DNA of 18,104 nucleotides. Source: DAOTTY01 sp034437575. Lineage in GTDB: Bacteria; Chloroflexota; Anaerolineae; Aggregatilineales; Phototrophicaceae. The position numbers were made by a program, and so were the translations under genes. The stretch lies in contig DAOTTY010000292.1 in assembly GCA_034437575.1 (NCBI GenBank), positions 1-18,104 of the forward strand. The letters are read 5' to 3'. This document shows positions 1 to 5,591 of this stretch, in pieces (position 1 is the stretch's first letter; the number at the start of each line of letters is the position of its first letter). The notes under the pieces were generated by a model. The model did no database searches. It was not told where the DNA came from and was given only the letters and a program-made list of their open reading frames with translations.

Positions 1-560
1 TCACTGGCAATGTTGCGTAAGTAGTGGCCCATGGCCACGTCTGCAATGAGCAGGGCAACCCCCAGTCCAACCAGCATCACCATTAAATTGGCCAGCACCC
101 CCAGCGCAGCGCTCGTGGTCGTATCGGCTGTGGGCGTGGGGTTGGCAGCAAGTTGGGGCCGGGCCGGTGTGGGAACCCACGCGGCGACCAGCAGCAGCCC
201 TGCTAAGGCCAGCACACCCAGGGTGGCCGGTTCCGCCAGCAGCGCGATGACCGGCAGTGTGAACGTTTGCCGCTCGCCATCTAAATAGGTGATGTCAAAG
301 GTAATATCCGGTGCCCCCGGTGACAGGCACACCCGTTCACTATCCTTGCCAATGCGCCCCGCATCGTTGACCAATATCGCCCGGATGTTGTCCACCTGCC
401 AGGTAACGTCTACACAGCGCCACACCACTCGCTGGCTGGCCATAAAAAATAATTCGGATTCGCGGGGGGTGGTTTCTAACGTGTACGGCACCGGCACAAC
501 CGGCAGCACCACCAACGTGAGCAACATCACTGCTGCAACCAACGTCAACAACAGTCGCAT
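1..560 (-). CDS. Membrane/secreted protein with beta ectodomain, 3' end cut by window edge
   Basis: A reading frame open from ATG at 560 to the left edge gives 186 residues with no stop. Residues 1-25 are a long hydrophobic N-terminus (signal peptide or anchor). Residues about 45-104 form a compact, probably beta, domain with Cys49 and Cys78 and the pattern W-R-C-V-D-V-T-W-Q-V-D-N-I. Two further hydrophobic segments follow at about 112-128 and 152-174, separated by a Thr/Pro linker. I know similar C-x-V-x-W-x-V-x-N-I domains from Chloroflexota surface proteins, but cannot name a function. It is the last of three same-strand genes (1614 to 1). Real coding is supported by the full-length open frame and the coherent topology; the C-terminus is not visible. 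Confidence 0.75.
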   Translation of the reverse strand, partial: MRLLLTLVAAVMLLTLVVLPVVPVPYTLETTPRESELFFMASQRVVWRCVDVTWQVDNIRAILVNDAGRIGKDSERVCLSPGAPDITFDITYLDGERQTFTLPVIALLAEPATLGVLALAGLLLVAAWVPTPARPQLAANPTPTADTTTSAALGVLANLMVMLVGLGVALLIADVAMGHYLRNIAS

Positions 561-646
561 AACAACTCCAACGCAAGGCTAGCGCAAATCAAAGGCCGTT
601 ATATTAACTGCACCTCACACGCCATGCAACGGGTTGTGTTGGGGGG

Positions 647-931
647 TTACAACCCGGCGTTGTCGATAATCGCCACAGCCGAGCGCAGCGCGTTGGCCAG
701 CCGGGGCCGCGTTTCAATGAGCTGCGTTTCCCACTCCAGCAGTTCGGCCCGCAGGCCCTCGCGGTCTTCGGGGCGCTCACGGCCACCGCCCAGGAAGTTA
801 CGAATGCGCTGGCGCAAGTTCACCGAGCGCACGCGCATGTCCTCACTGTGATCGGCTTCGGCCTCGGCCAGGGTGGTTTCCAGGTTTTGCAGGGCTTCGT
901 CTAAACGATTTTCTGGGGTGTTATCTGTCAT
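647..931 (-). CDS. Small helical protein, possibly DUF4404-like
   Basis: 94 residues, charged and almost certainly all alpha-helical, with heptad-like stretches at 8-28 and 55-75. The C-terminal segment (R-P-R-L-A-N-A-L ending in D-N-A-G-L) resembles the end of DUF4404 proteins, which finish with a His-Pro-x-Leu helix and a short Gly-Ile/Leu tail; this match is from memory and unproven. The start is supported by AAGGA seven bases before the ATG. It lies 77 bp downstream of the DUF3592-like gene and 86 bp upstream of the edge gene, all on one strand, so cotranscription is likely. There is no signal peptide or membrane segment, so it should be cytoplasmic. Function unknown. Confidence 0.7.
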   Translation of the reverse strand: MTDNTPENRLDEALQNLETTLAEAEADHSEDMRVRSVNLRQRIRNFLGGGRERPEDREGLRAELLEWETQLIETRPRLANALRSAVAIIDNAGL

Positions 932-1008
932 GATCTGTCCTTCGGATGTTGTCCACAGGTGTTGCCACTATGATACGCCACAACCCCCGCCAGAACGAGC
1001 CACACCCC

Positions 1009-1614
1009 CTACAAGGGTGTGAACAACTCATCATGCACATACAGCACCGCCATGCGCTCCCCCGGCTGCGGTGGCGGCGCGTCGTCCCCATCCGGGCGTC
1101 GCCGGTACTCCGCTGTAGCCCGCTCCACCTCACCATCAGGCGGTTGGAAGTCGAACTCCACCTCCCAGGTGTTGCCCTTCAGCGTATCATGCACGGCCAC
1201 CACCTGCCCGATGCTCACCTGCCCCTTTCGCAGCAGGCGATTTTGCTCCCGCCACGGCTTCACGGACTGCATCATGCCGAAGCTGGCCCGCAGCAGCACA
1301 AAAAAGATGCCCCCCAGTGGAATCGTGACCACGCCGCCCGCCACCACAAAGACAATCGCTTCTGCCGCCTGGATGCGGTTCAAGTCGGCCTGGATCAGGT
1401 CGATCATAGAGCCAACGCCCACCGTGAACAGCGCCACCACGCCGCCACCCCACGCCAACACAAAGGCAAACACCAGCCAGATGCCCGGCCAGGGATTGCC
1501 CATCTTGTTTGTGAGTTCGTATGGCTTGCCTTTAGCGGCCCGGTCGCGGTTTTCTGGCCGGAAGAGAAACACATCTGCGGGAAACTGCACCTGCGTCCTG
1601 CGCTTTTTACCCAT
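1009..1614 (-). CDS. DUF3592-like two-TM membrane protein
   Basis: 201 residues. A basic cytoplasmic N-terminus is followed by hydrophobic segments at about 44-68 and 86-109, then a soluble C-terminal domain from about 131. That domain reads G-Q-V-V-A-V-H-D, E-V-E-F-D-F, then G-E-R-M-A-V-L-Y, the pattern of DUF3592 and similar small beta-barrel domains in which a G-x-V strand precedes a central x-V-x-F strand and a final 'G-x-x-v-x-V-x-Y' strand. Function is unknown. It is the first gene of the minus-strand set 1614 to 1. The stop codon sits inside a 7-bp-stem hairpin (about 1001-1021) that lacks a T-run. Confidence 0.75.
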   Translation of the reverse strand: MGKKRRTQVQFPADVFLFRPENRDRAAKGKPYELTNKMGNPWPGIWLVFAFVLAWGGGVVALFTVGVGSMIDLIQADLNRIQAAEAIVFVVAGGVVTIPLGGIFFVLLRASFGMMQSVKPWREQNRLLRKGQVSIGQVVAVHDTLKGNTWEVEFDFQPPDGEVERATAEYRRRPDGDDAPPPQPGERMAVLYVHDELFTPL

Positions 1615-1721
1615 ACCTGATTAGCCCCTACAACGAAGTGACGCCAAAGTATGAGCTATTTTACTCTTGTTTCATGAATTGCGACACAGTGACTGGTGCG
1701 ACCTTTCGTCGTAAAGACTCA

Positions 1722-1779
1722 GCCCTCACCCCTCGCCTAGCCGCGCAGCGGCGGTCGGCAGGGGGGGATTGAGGGCGGG
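1722..1779. repeat. GC-rich dispersed repeat, copy 1
   Basis: A C-rich left side, a GCCGC-GCA-GCGGC hairpin core and a G-rich right side. Positions 1729-1756 match 5323-5350 perfectly over 28 bases in inverted orientation. Such C-rich/hairpin/G-rich units are common intergenic repeats in Chloroflexota and Cyanobacteria. Confidence 0.8.
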
Positions 1780-1849
1780 TGCGTTGTGACCACGTACACC
1801 CGGTGCTTGAGTCGTTACCTTCCGTCTTGCTTAAAGTGACAGCCAATGT

Positions 1850-1882
1850 ACCGGGCGTGTGACGGTTCATCACACGCCCGGT
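1850..1882. repeat. 13-bp perfect-stem hairpin downstream of the FHA gene
   Basis: Arms ACCGGGCGTGTGA (1850-1862) and TCACACGCCCGGT (1870-1882) are perfectly complementary with a 7-base loop. It starts 35 bases after the FHA stop codon. Neither side carries a T-run, so it is not a standard intrinsic terminator; it could protect a 3' end or be a protein-binding palindrome. Confidence 0.75.
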
Positions 1883-1896
1883 GACGTTGATTTACA

Positions 1897-1911
1897 GCGG
1901 CGAACCGCCGC
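1897..1911 (-). terminator. GC hairpin immediately after the FHA stop codon
   Basis: GCGGCG (1897-1902), loop AAC, CGCCGC (1906-1911), six bases past the FHA stop. With the larger palindrome at 1850-1882 it makes a double hairpin at the gene end. No T-tract follows, so termination is only suggested. Confidence 0.3.
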
Positions 1912-1917
1912 GCAGCC

Positions 1918-2721
1918 TTACAGGTAGGCCATCACCATGTCGATGAGGCCCAAACCATAACGCGAACGACAGGCGGGTTGGCTGGCGGGTGGTTCCTGGC
2001 CCAGCGCGTCCAGCACCTGCGCGAACACCGGCAGGTCGTACCACAGGCAGTTGCGGTCAACCAGGAAGGCGGAAACCACCGTGATGCAGCAGCAAAATAC
2101 CAGCAGCACCAAACAGCCGATTAACACAATCCGCATGGTGCTGTTGGAACCCGCCTCCTCAAATTCCTCCTCGTAATAGCCCGCCTGTGGCCCTGGTGGC
2201 TGGGCGGCGTAACTCGGCGCGGAATCAGGCTGTTGGTAAGGCTGCGACCCCGCCTGCCCCTGCGGCACCGGGTCGTAGGGGGCCTGGGGCTGCTGGTAAA
2301 GCGGCTGTTCCGGTTGTTGGCTGTAGGGGGAGGGTTCGGGCTGTTGGGGCAGGGAAGACTGCACCGTTGGCTGGAAGCCGCCGCCTTCTTCTGGAGCGCC
2401 CGCGCTGGCCCCACGTACCGCCTCATAGCCCAGGGTGACGGTTTCGCCCAGGCCGATCATGTCGCCGTTGTTAAGCGGCTTGGCCCCGGTGATGCGCTGG
2501 CCGTTGATAAAGGTGCCGTTCGTGCTGCCCAAGTCTTCGATGGTGTAGCCACCGGCCCCGCGTGTAAAACGCAAGTGATGCCGGCTCACCTCAGGATCGT
2601 TAATCACGATGTCGTTGGTGATGTCCCGGCCAATGGTGACAATATCCTTGTTCAGATCGTAAGTCTGGTTGGGCTGAGGTCCTCGACGCACGATCAGCCT
2701 AAAGCTGCCGTTGCCCTGCAT
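1918..2721 (-). CDS. FHA-domain membrane protein
   Basis: 267 residues. The forkhead-associated domain fills about 7-99, with the phosphothreonine-binding signature intact: G-R-D at 31-33, S-R-H-H at 46-49 and N-G-T at 68-70. A Pro/Gln/Tyr-rich linker (about 110-180) and an acidic patch lead to one membrane segment at 197-221, which is unusually Cys-rich (Cys203, Cys210-212). A tail of about 46 residues with Cys225 and Cys251 lies outside. The FHA head should therefore be cytoplasmic and tethered, ready to bind phosphorylated partners of Ser/Thr kinases; no kinase is in the window. The start has GGGAGG seven bases upstream and a good promoter at 2782-2811. Product class is certain, the partner is not known. 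Confidence 0.92.
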   Translation of the reverse strand: MQGNGSFRLIVRRGPQPNQTYDLNKDIVTIGRDITNDIVINDPEVSRHHLRFTRGAGGYTIEDLGSTNGTFINGQRITGAKPLNNGDMIGLGETVTLGYEAVRGASAGAPEEGGGFQPTVQSSLPQQPEPSPYSQQPEQPLYQQPQAPYDPVPQGQAGSQPYQQPDSAPSYAAQPPGPQAGYYEEEFEEAGSNSTMRIVLIGCLVLLVFCCCITVVSAFLVDRNCLWYDLPVFAQVLDALGQEPPASQPACRSRYGLGLIDMVMAYL

Positions 2722-2781
2722 GCAAAGCCTCCCTGGGTGCCGTTTCGATTGGGTGCATAGTTCCGGTTAAATTCTTGCAGG

Positions 2782-2811
2782 AGTATATTGCACAAATCAC
2801 GCTTTTGGCAA
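2782..2811 (-). promoter_or_regulatory. Sigma70-type promoter of the FHA gene
   Basis: On the minus strand, -35 TTGCCA (2806-2811), 18-bp spacer, -10 TATACT (2782-2787), each 5 of 6 to consensus. Transcription would begin about 50-55 bases before the ATG. Confidence 0.65.
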
Positions 2812-2853
2812 CCGACCGCAGGGTAAACGCCTGCAAACCATTACGGCAGGTCG

Positions 2854-2862
2854 TGCTAGAAT
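2854..2862 (+). promoter_or_regulatory. Extended -10 promoter of the SH3 lipoprotein gene
   Basis: TG-C-TAGAAT (extended -10) lies 57 bases before the GTG start at 2920. No clear -35 box is seen, which fits the extended -10 type. It is divergent from the FHA promoter, with about 40 bp between the two. Confidence 0.5.
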
Positions 2863-2919
2863 AAATACACAGTCAGCCCAATTTATATCACGATACCTTC
2901 AGGAGCCAGATAGAAACCC

Positions 2920-4200
2920 GTGATGCCCCCACGCTGTTGGATCATCCCCGTTGCTGTGCTGTTGGCCGTCAGTGCGTGTACGCTCATTGCACCGGAGGCC
3001 GCCCTCACGCCAAACGCGGCCACACCCGCCGGAACTCCCATCGCCGCCACGCAGACGGCCACGCCCACGCCCGCCTGCCGCGCCGTGAATGATGAGGTGC
3101 TGGCACTGCGCGTGGCGGCAGACATCAACGCGGACGAGGTGACGATCCTGGACGCGGGCACCACAACCGAGGTCATTGGGCGCACCGGACGCAACACGTA
3201 CTGGCAGGTGCGTACATCGCTGGGGCGCGAGGGCTGGCTGGACGCCAGCGCAACCACGCTCTATGGGGACTGCGGGGCCATCCCCATTCTGTCAGCGGCG
3301 ACGGTTACGCCTGCGCCTACAGGCACCCCGGATGTGCCCACGATCCAGGTCAAAGTCAACCTGAATGTGCGGCGCGGCCCCAACATCCTGTTTGCCCCGC
3401 CCATCGGCGGCTTTGCCCAGGGTGACACGGCCCCAATCCTGGCGGTGAGCAGCACGGGCGACTGGTACAAGGTGCGCTATGACGGCGGCGAGGGCTGGGT
3501 GAGCGCGGCGGCGGCGTTCGTGGATGTGCTGGGCGATGCGTCCGGGCTGCCCGTTGAAAGCGGCCCGCCGGTGCCGACGATCACGCCCACCCCCACCGAC
3601 ATCCCGCTAACGGCTACCCCGGCTATCGACCCGTCTACCAACTTCCTGCAAGACCCGTCGTTTGAGGGGCCGTATACCGGGCGTGGCAGCGTAGATGTAA
3701 ACATCCCGGCGGCGTGGTCGTTCGCCTTTTATGACCAACCGCGCAACTTCGACTGGCAGAACTTGCGCCCGGTGGCCTTCCCGCACCGCACCGCGCCAGA
3801 AGTTCGCAGCGGCGAGCTATCGCTGAACTTGCAAAAGGACTACGCCACGTTCACAGCGGTGGTCTACCAGCAGGTGACGGTGCCGGACGATGCGCGGGTG
3901 CGGGCGAGCGCGTGGGCGTGGGTGCATACCTGCGACCCGGAACCCGCCATCTGCAACAGTGACCCCGCGTCGGGGGCGCGGATGCGCCTGGGGCTTGATC
4001 CCAACGGCGGGACGAACCCCTTTAGCGGCTCTGTAGAATGGTCACCGTTTATCGCCCCCCATGACAGTTGGGGCAACATCGGCACGAGTGCCCAGGTGAA
4101 CGGCACCAGCGTGACGGTGTTCCTGTATGCCACACAGAACGAACCGCGTGGCCTCAACCGCGCCTACTGGGATGAGGCGGTTCTTAACGTGGGGGGCTAG
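2920..4200 (+). CDS. Lipoprotein with two SH3-like repeats and a C-terminal beta-sandwich
   Basis: 426 residues from GTG at 2920 (ATG at 2923 also fits). A signal peptide ends in a lipobox V-S-A-C with Cys20 as the lipidated residue. A Thr/Pro/Ala linker leads to SH3b domain 1 (about 53-118: L-A-L-R-V start, W-x-V and G-W-L end) and, after a second Thr/Pro linker, SH3b domain 2 (about 142-200: N-L-N-V-R-R-G-P-N, then W-Y-K-V and G-W-V). A third Pro/Thr linker precedes about 185 residues beginning N-F-L-Q-D-P-S-F-E-G, a typical opening of carbohydrate-binding or jelly-roll modules. No catalytic domain is apparent, so it probably binds cell-surface or polysaccharide material. AGGAG lies 14 bases before the GTG, somewhat far. 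Confidence 0.88.
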   Translation: MMPPRCWIIPVAVLLAVSACTLIAPEAALTPNAATPAGTPIAATQTATPTPACRAVNDEVLALRVAADINADEVTILDAGTTTEVIGRTGRNTYWQVRTSLGREGWLDASATTLYGDCGAIPILSAATVTPAPTGTPDVPTIQVKVNLNVRRGPNILFAPPIGGFAQGDTAPILAVSSTGDWYKVRYDGGEGWVSAAAAFVDVLGDASGLPVESGPPVPTITPTPTDIPLTATPAIDPSTNFLQDPSFEGPYTGRGSVDVNIPAAWSFAFYDQPRNFDWQNLRPVAFPHRTAPEVRSGELSLNLQKDYATFTAVVYQQVTVPDDARVRASAWAWVHTCDPEPAICNSDPASGARMRLGLDPNGGTNPFSGSVEWSPFIAPHDSWGNIGTSAQVNGTSVTVFLYATQNEPRGLNRAYWDEAVLNVGG

Positions 4201-4208
4201 GGAACTCG

Positions 4209-4217
4209 TGTTATGAT
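4209..4217 (+). promoter_or_regulatory. Extended -10 promoter of the 83-aa/hydrolase pair
   Basis: TG-T-TATGAT sits nine bases after the lipoprotein stop and 47 bases before the ATG at 4265. TATGAT is 5 of 6 to consensus. It suggests that the two-gene unit has its own start rather than depending on read-through. Confidence 0.5.
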
Positions 4218-4264
4218 TGCAGAAATTGAACACAGTCTTATCAACGCAGCCACAAGAGGTGCCT

Positions 4265-4516
4265 ATGCCATCCGATGAGAAACTATCGCAGGTGCAGGCC
4301 AAATACATTGACATGCTGATGGCAAAACCCAACGTCATCGGCGTGGCCATCGGCCACATCAAGGAAGACGGCATCACCCTGGACGAGAAAGGTATCGTCG
4401 TCATGGTGACAGAGAAAGTGCCAGAGGAACGGCTCCCGCCCAAAGACCGCATCCCCGATGAACTGGAGGGTGTGCGCGTGGACGTGCAGGCATTCGGGGG
4501 GTTTAGCGCCCAATGA
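4265..4516 (+). CDS. Conserved 83-aa protein with NVxGVxxG motif
   Basis: 83 residues from ATG at 4265, chosen because AGAGGT lies just before it; an upstream in-frame TTG at 4217 falls in the promoter. The sequence has K-P-N-V-I-G-V-A-I-G (24-33), then G-I-V-V-M-V-T-E-K-V-P and a final R-I-P-D-E-L-E-G-V-R-V-D-V. This is the pattern of a small alpha/beta domain often found at the front of trypsin-like proteases and in uncharacterised proteins ('N-V-x-G-V-G-x-G ... I-V-V-x-V-x-x-K-V-P ... I-P-x-x-x-x-G-V-x-x-D-V'). Here it stands alone. Its stop overlaps the start of the hydrolase gene by four bases (ATGA), so the two are translationally coupled. Function unknown. Confidence 0.8.
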   Translation: MPSDEKLSQVQAKYIDMLMAKPNVIGVAIGHIKEDGITLDEKGIVVMVTEKVPEERLPPKDRIPDELEGVRVDVQAFGGFSAQ

Positions 4517-5226
4517 AACAACTTATCCCTGGCGTGTATCAGGTGCCCATCGGGCCAAGTGCGGTTAACTTTTATGTGTTCGACACGGGCAGCGGCCTCG
4601 CTGTCGTGGACTTCGGGGCCAGCCCCGGTCACCTCGAACGGCTGAGCAAGGGCCTGGCCGACCACAACCTCTCGCTGGATGATGTGCGCTACGCCCTGGT
4701 TACGCACGCCCACAGCGACCACATCGGTGCCCTGGCCGCGCTGCAACAGCGCCAAACCGTCATCACTTATGCCCACACCAGTGACGCGCCCATCATCCGG
4801 GGGCAGGCGGCGTACCAGTACGCCAACCCGGCACAGCTTGGCTTTGTCGGCAAGTTGCTGGCTCCCACGCTGCCCAGCATGGCCCCAATTCCGGCCCAGG
4901 TAGACATCGAAGTGACCGACGGCGACGTGCTGGACGACGTGATGCCGGGGCTTACGGTGGTGCATCTGCCGGGGCACACCTACGGGCAGGTGGGCTACTG
5001 GCTGCCACAGCAGCGCACGCTGTTTGCAGGGGATGCAATGGGGCACGTCTTCGGGCGGTTGTACCAGTGGCTGCGCTTCGTCTCCCCCGATTGGGACGCG
5101 GGTAAGGTGTCGATTCGCAAGCTGGCCGCGTTAGAACCGGACGTGGTGTGTTTGGGGCATGGGGCACCGCTGGTGGGCCGGGATGAGGTCAGCCGCAAGC
5201 TGGCGAACCTGTTAGAGCGGTTGTAG
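4513..5226 (+). CDS. MBL-fold metal-dependent hydrolase
   Basis: 237 residues. The metallo-beta-lactamase signature T-H-A-H-S-D-H is at 64-70 (His65, His67, Asp69, His70), with His155 (L-P-G-H-T), Asp174 (F-A-G-D) and His216 (L-G-H-G) completing a two-metal site. All expected ligands are present, so it should be an active zinc-dependent hydrolase of the glyoxalase-II-like group; the substrate cannot be read from the sequence. No signal peptide, so cytoplasmic. It starts inside the stop codon of the 83-aa gene, and the fixed overlap implies a shared transcript and perhaps a shared role. Confidence 0.93.
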   Translation: MKQLIPGVYQVPIGPSAVNFYVFDTGSGLAVVDFGASPGHLERLSKGLADHNLSLDDVRYALVTHAHSDHIGALAALQQRQTVITYAHTSDAPIIRGQAAYQYANPAQLGFVGKLLAPTLPSMAPIPAQVDIEVTDGDVLDDVMPGLTVVHLPGHTYGQVGYWLPQQRTLFAGDAMGHVFGRLYQWLRFVSPDWDAGKVSIRKLAALEPDVVCLGHGAPLVGRDEVSRKLANLLERL

Positions 5227-5306
5227 GTACGCCCATCGTGTTAAACTGGTGAACACGAACAACGAAGCGAACGCAACCCGATAACCCTGACGCCAGGCTG
5301 GAAGCT

Positions 5307-5355
5307 CTCACCCCCCTCTCCTGACCGCCGCTGCGCGGCTAGGCGAGGGGGGAGG
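5307..5355. repeat. GC-rich dispersed repeat, copy 2
   Basis: Inverted relative to copy 1: 5323-5350 is the exact reverse complement of 1729-1756 (28 of 28). C-rich on the left, hairpin core, G-rich on the right. Confidence 0.8.
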
Positions 5356-5422
5356 TAGGTGCCACTGTTTGAGCCAATTTCCCAGGGCCTCGTCCCTACG
5401 GTTTACAAGGGGTGTGTAGGGG

Positions 5423-5510
5423 CCGCCCTGCGTGGCGGCCCACCGCCCTGCGTGGCGGCCCACCGCCCTGCGTGGCGGCCCACCGCCCTGTGTGGCGGCC
5501 CATCGCCCTG
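5423..5510. repeat. 20-bp tandem repeat, four copies plus a partial one
   Basis: Unit CCGCCCTGCGTGGCGGCCCA at 5423, 5443, 5463 and 5483 (the last with one C-to-T change), then 8 bases of a fifth. Each unit can fold (CCGCC/GGCGG). The array begins inside GTAGGGGCCGCC (5416-5427), a 12-mer that recurs at the left end of the element at 11127. There are no variable spacers, so it is not CRISPR. Confidence 0.9.
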
Positions 5511-5553
5511 CAAATCATTTCGTTACACCTCGCACGGCAAGGTGAATAGACAC

Positions 5554-5578
5554 CGGGGCGCGAACCCACCACGCCCCG
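5554..5578 (-). terminator. Hairpin downstream of thrS
   Basis: CGGGGCG (5554-5560) pairs with CGCCCCG (5572-5578) over an 11-base loop, 13 bases after the thrS stop. There is no T-run, so it is a weak terminator candidate. Confidence 0.35.
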
Positions 5579-5591
5579 ACGAGAGATGGCG

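Larger units (their letters stand above)
1615..1917. other. 303-bp intergenic region with dispersed repeat and hairpins
   Basis: No convincing gene. It holds a GC-rich dispersed repeat (1722-1779), a 13-bp-stem palindrome (1850-1882) and a second hairpin (1897-1911) just after the FHA stop codon. A weak minus-strand -10-like hexamer TAAAAT (1658-1663) lies about 45 bp before the DUF3592-like gene, without a good -35 partner. Confidence 0.6.
5227..5591. other. 365-bp convergent intergenic region rich in repeats
   Basis: Between the hydrolase (plus) and thrS (minus) ends. Contents: dispersed repeat copy 2 (5307-5355), a CCCTAC...GTAGGG inverted pair (5394-5421), a 20-bp tandem array (5423-5510) and a hairpin after thrS (5554-5578). 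A plus-strand open frame of 78 codons here is produced by the repeats and has no gene-like features. Confidence 0.65.

Noticed and set aside
1001..1021. Intrinsic terminator at the end of the DUF3592-like gene
   Set aside because: The 7-bp hairpin overlaps the stop codon but no T-run follows, and the next same-strand gene starts close by.
1661..1873. Minus-strand open frame of 70 codons
   Set aside because: It runs through the dispersed repeat and half of the 13-bp-stem palindrome; no ribosome site and no protein-like pattern.
5423..5510. CRISPR array
   Set aside because: Units are directly adjacent with no spacers, and no cas genes are present.
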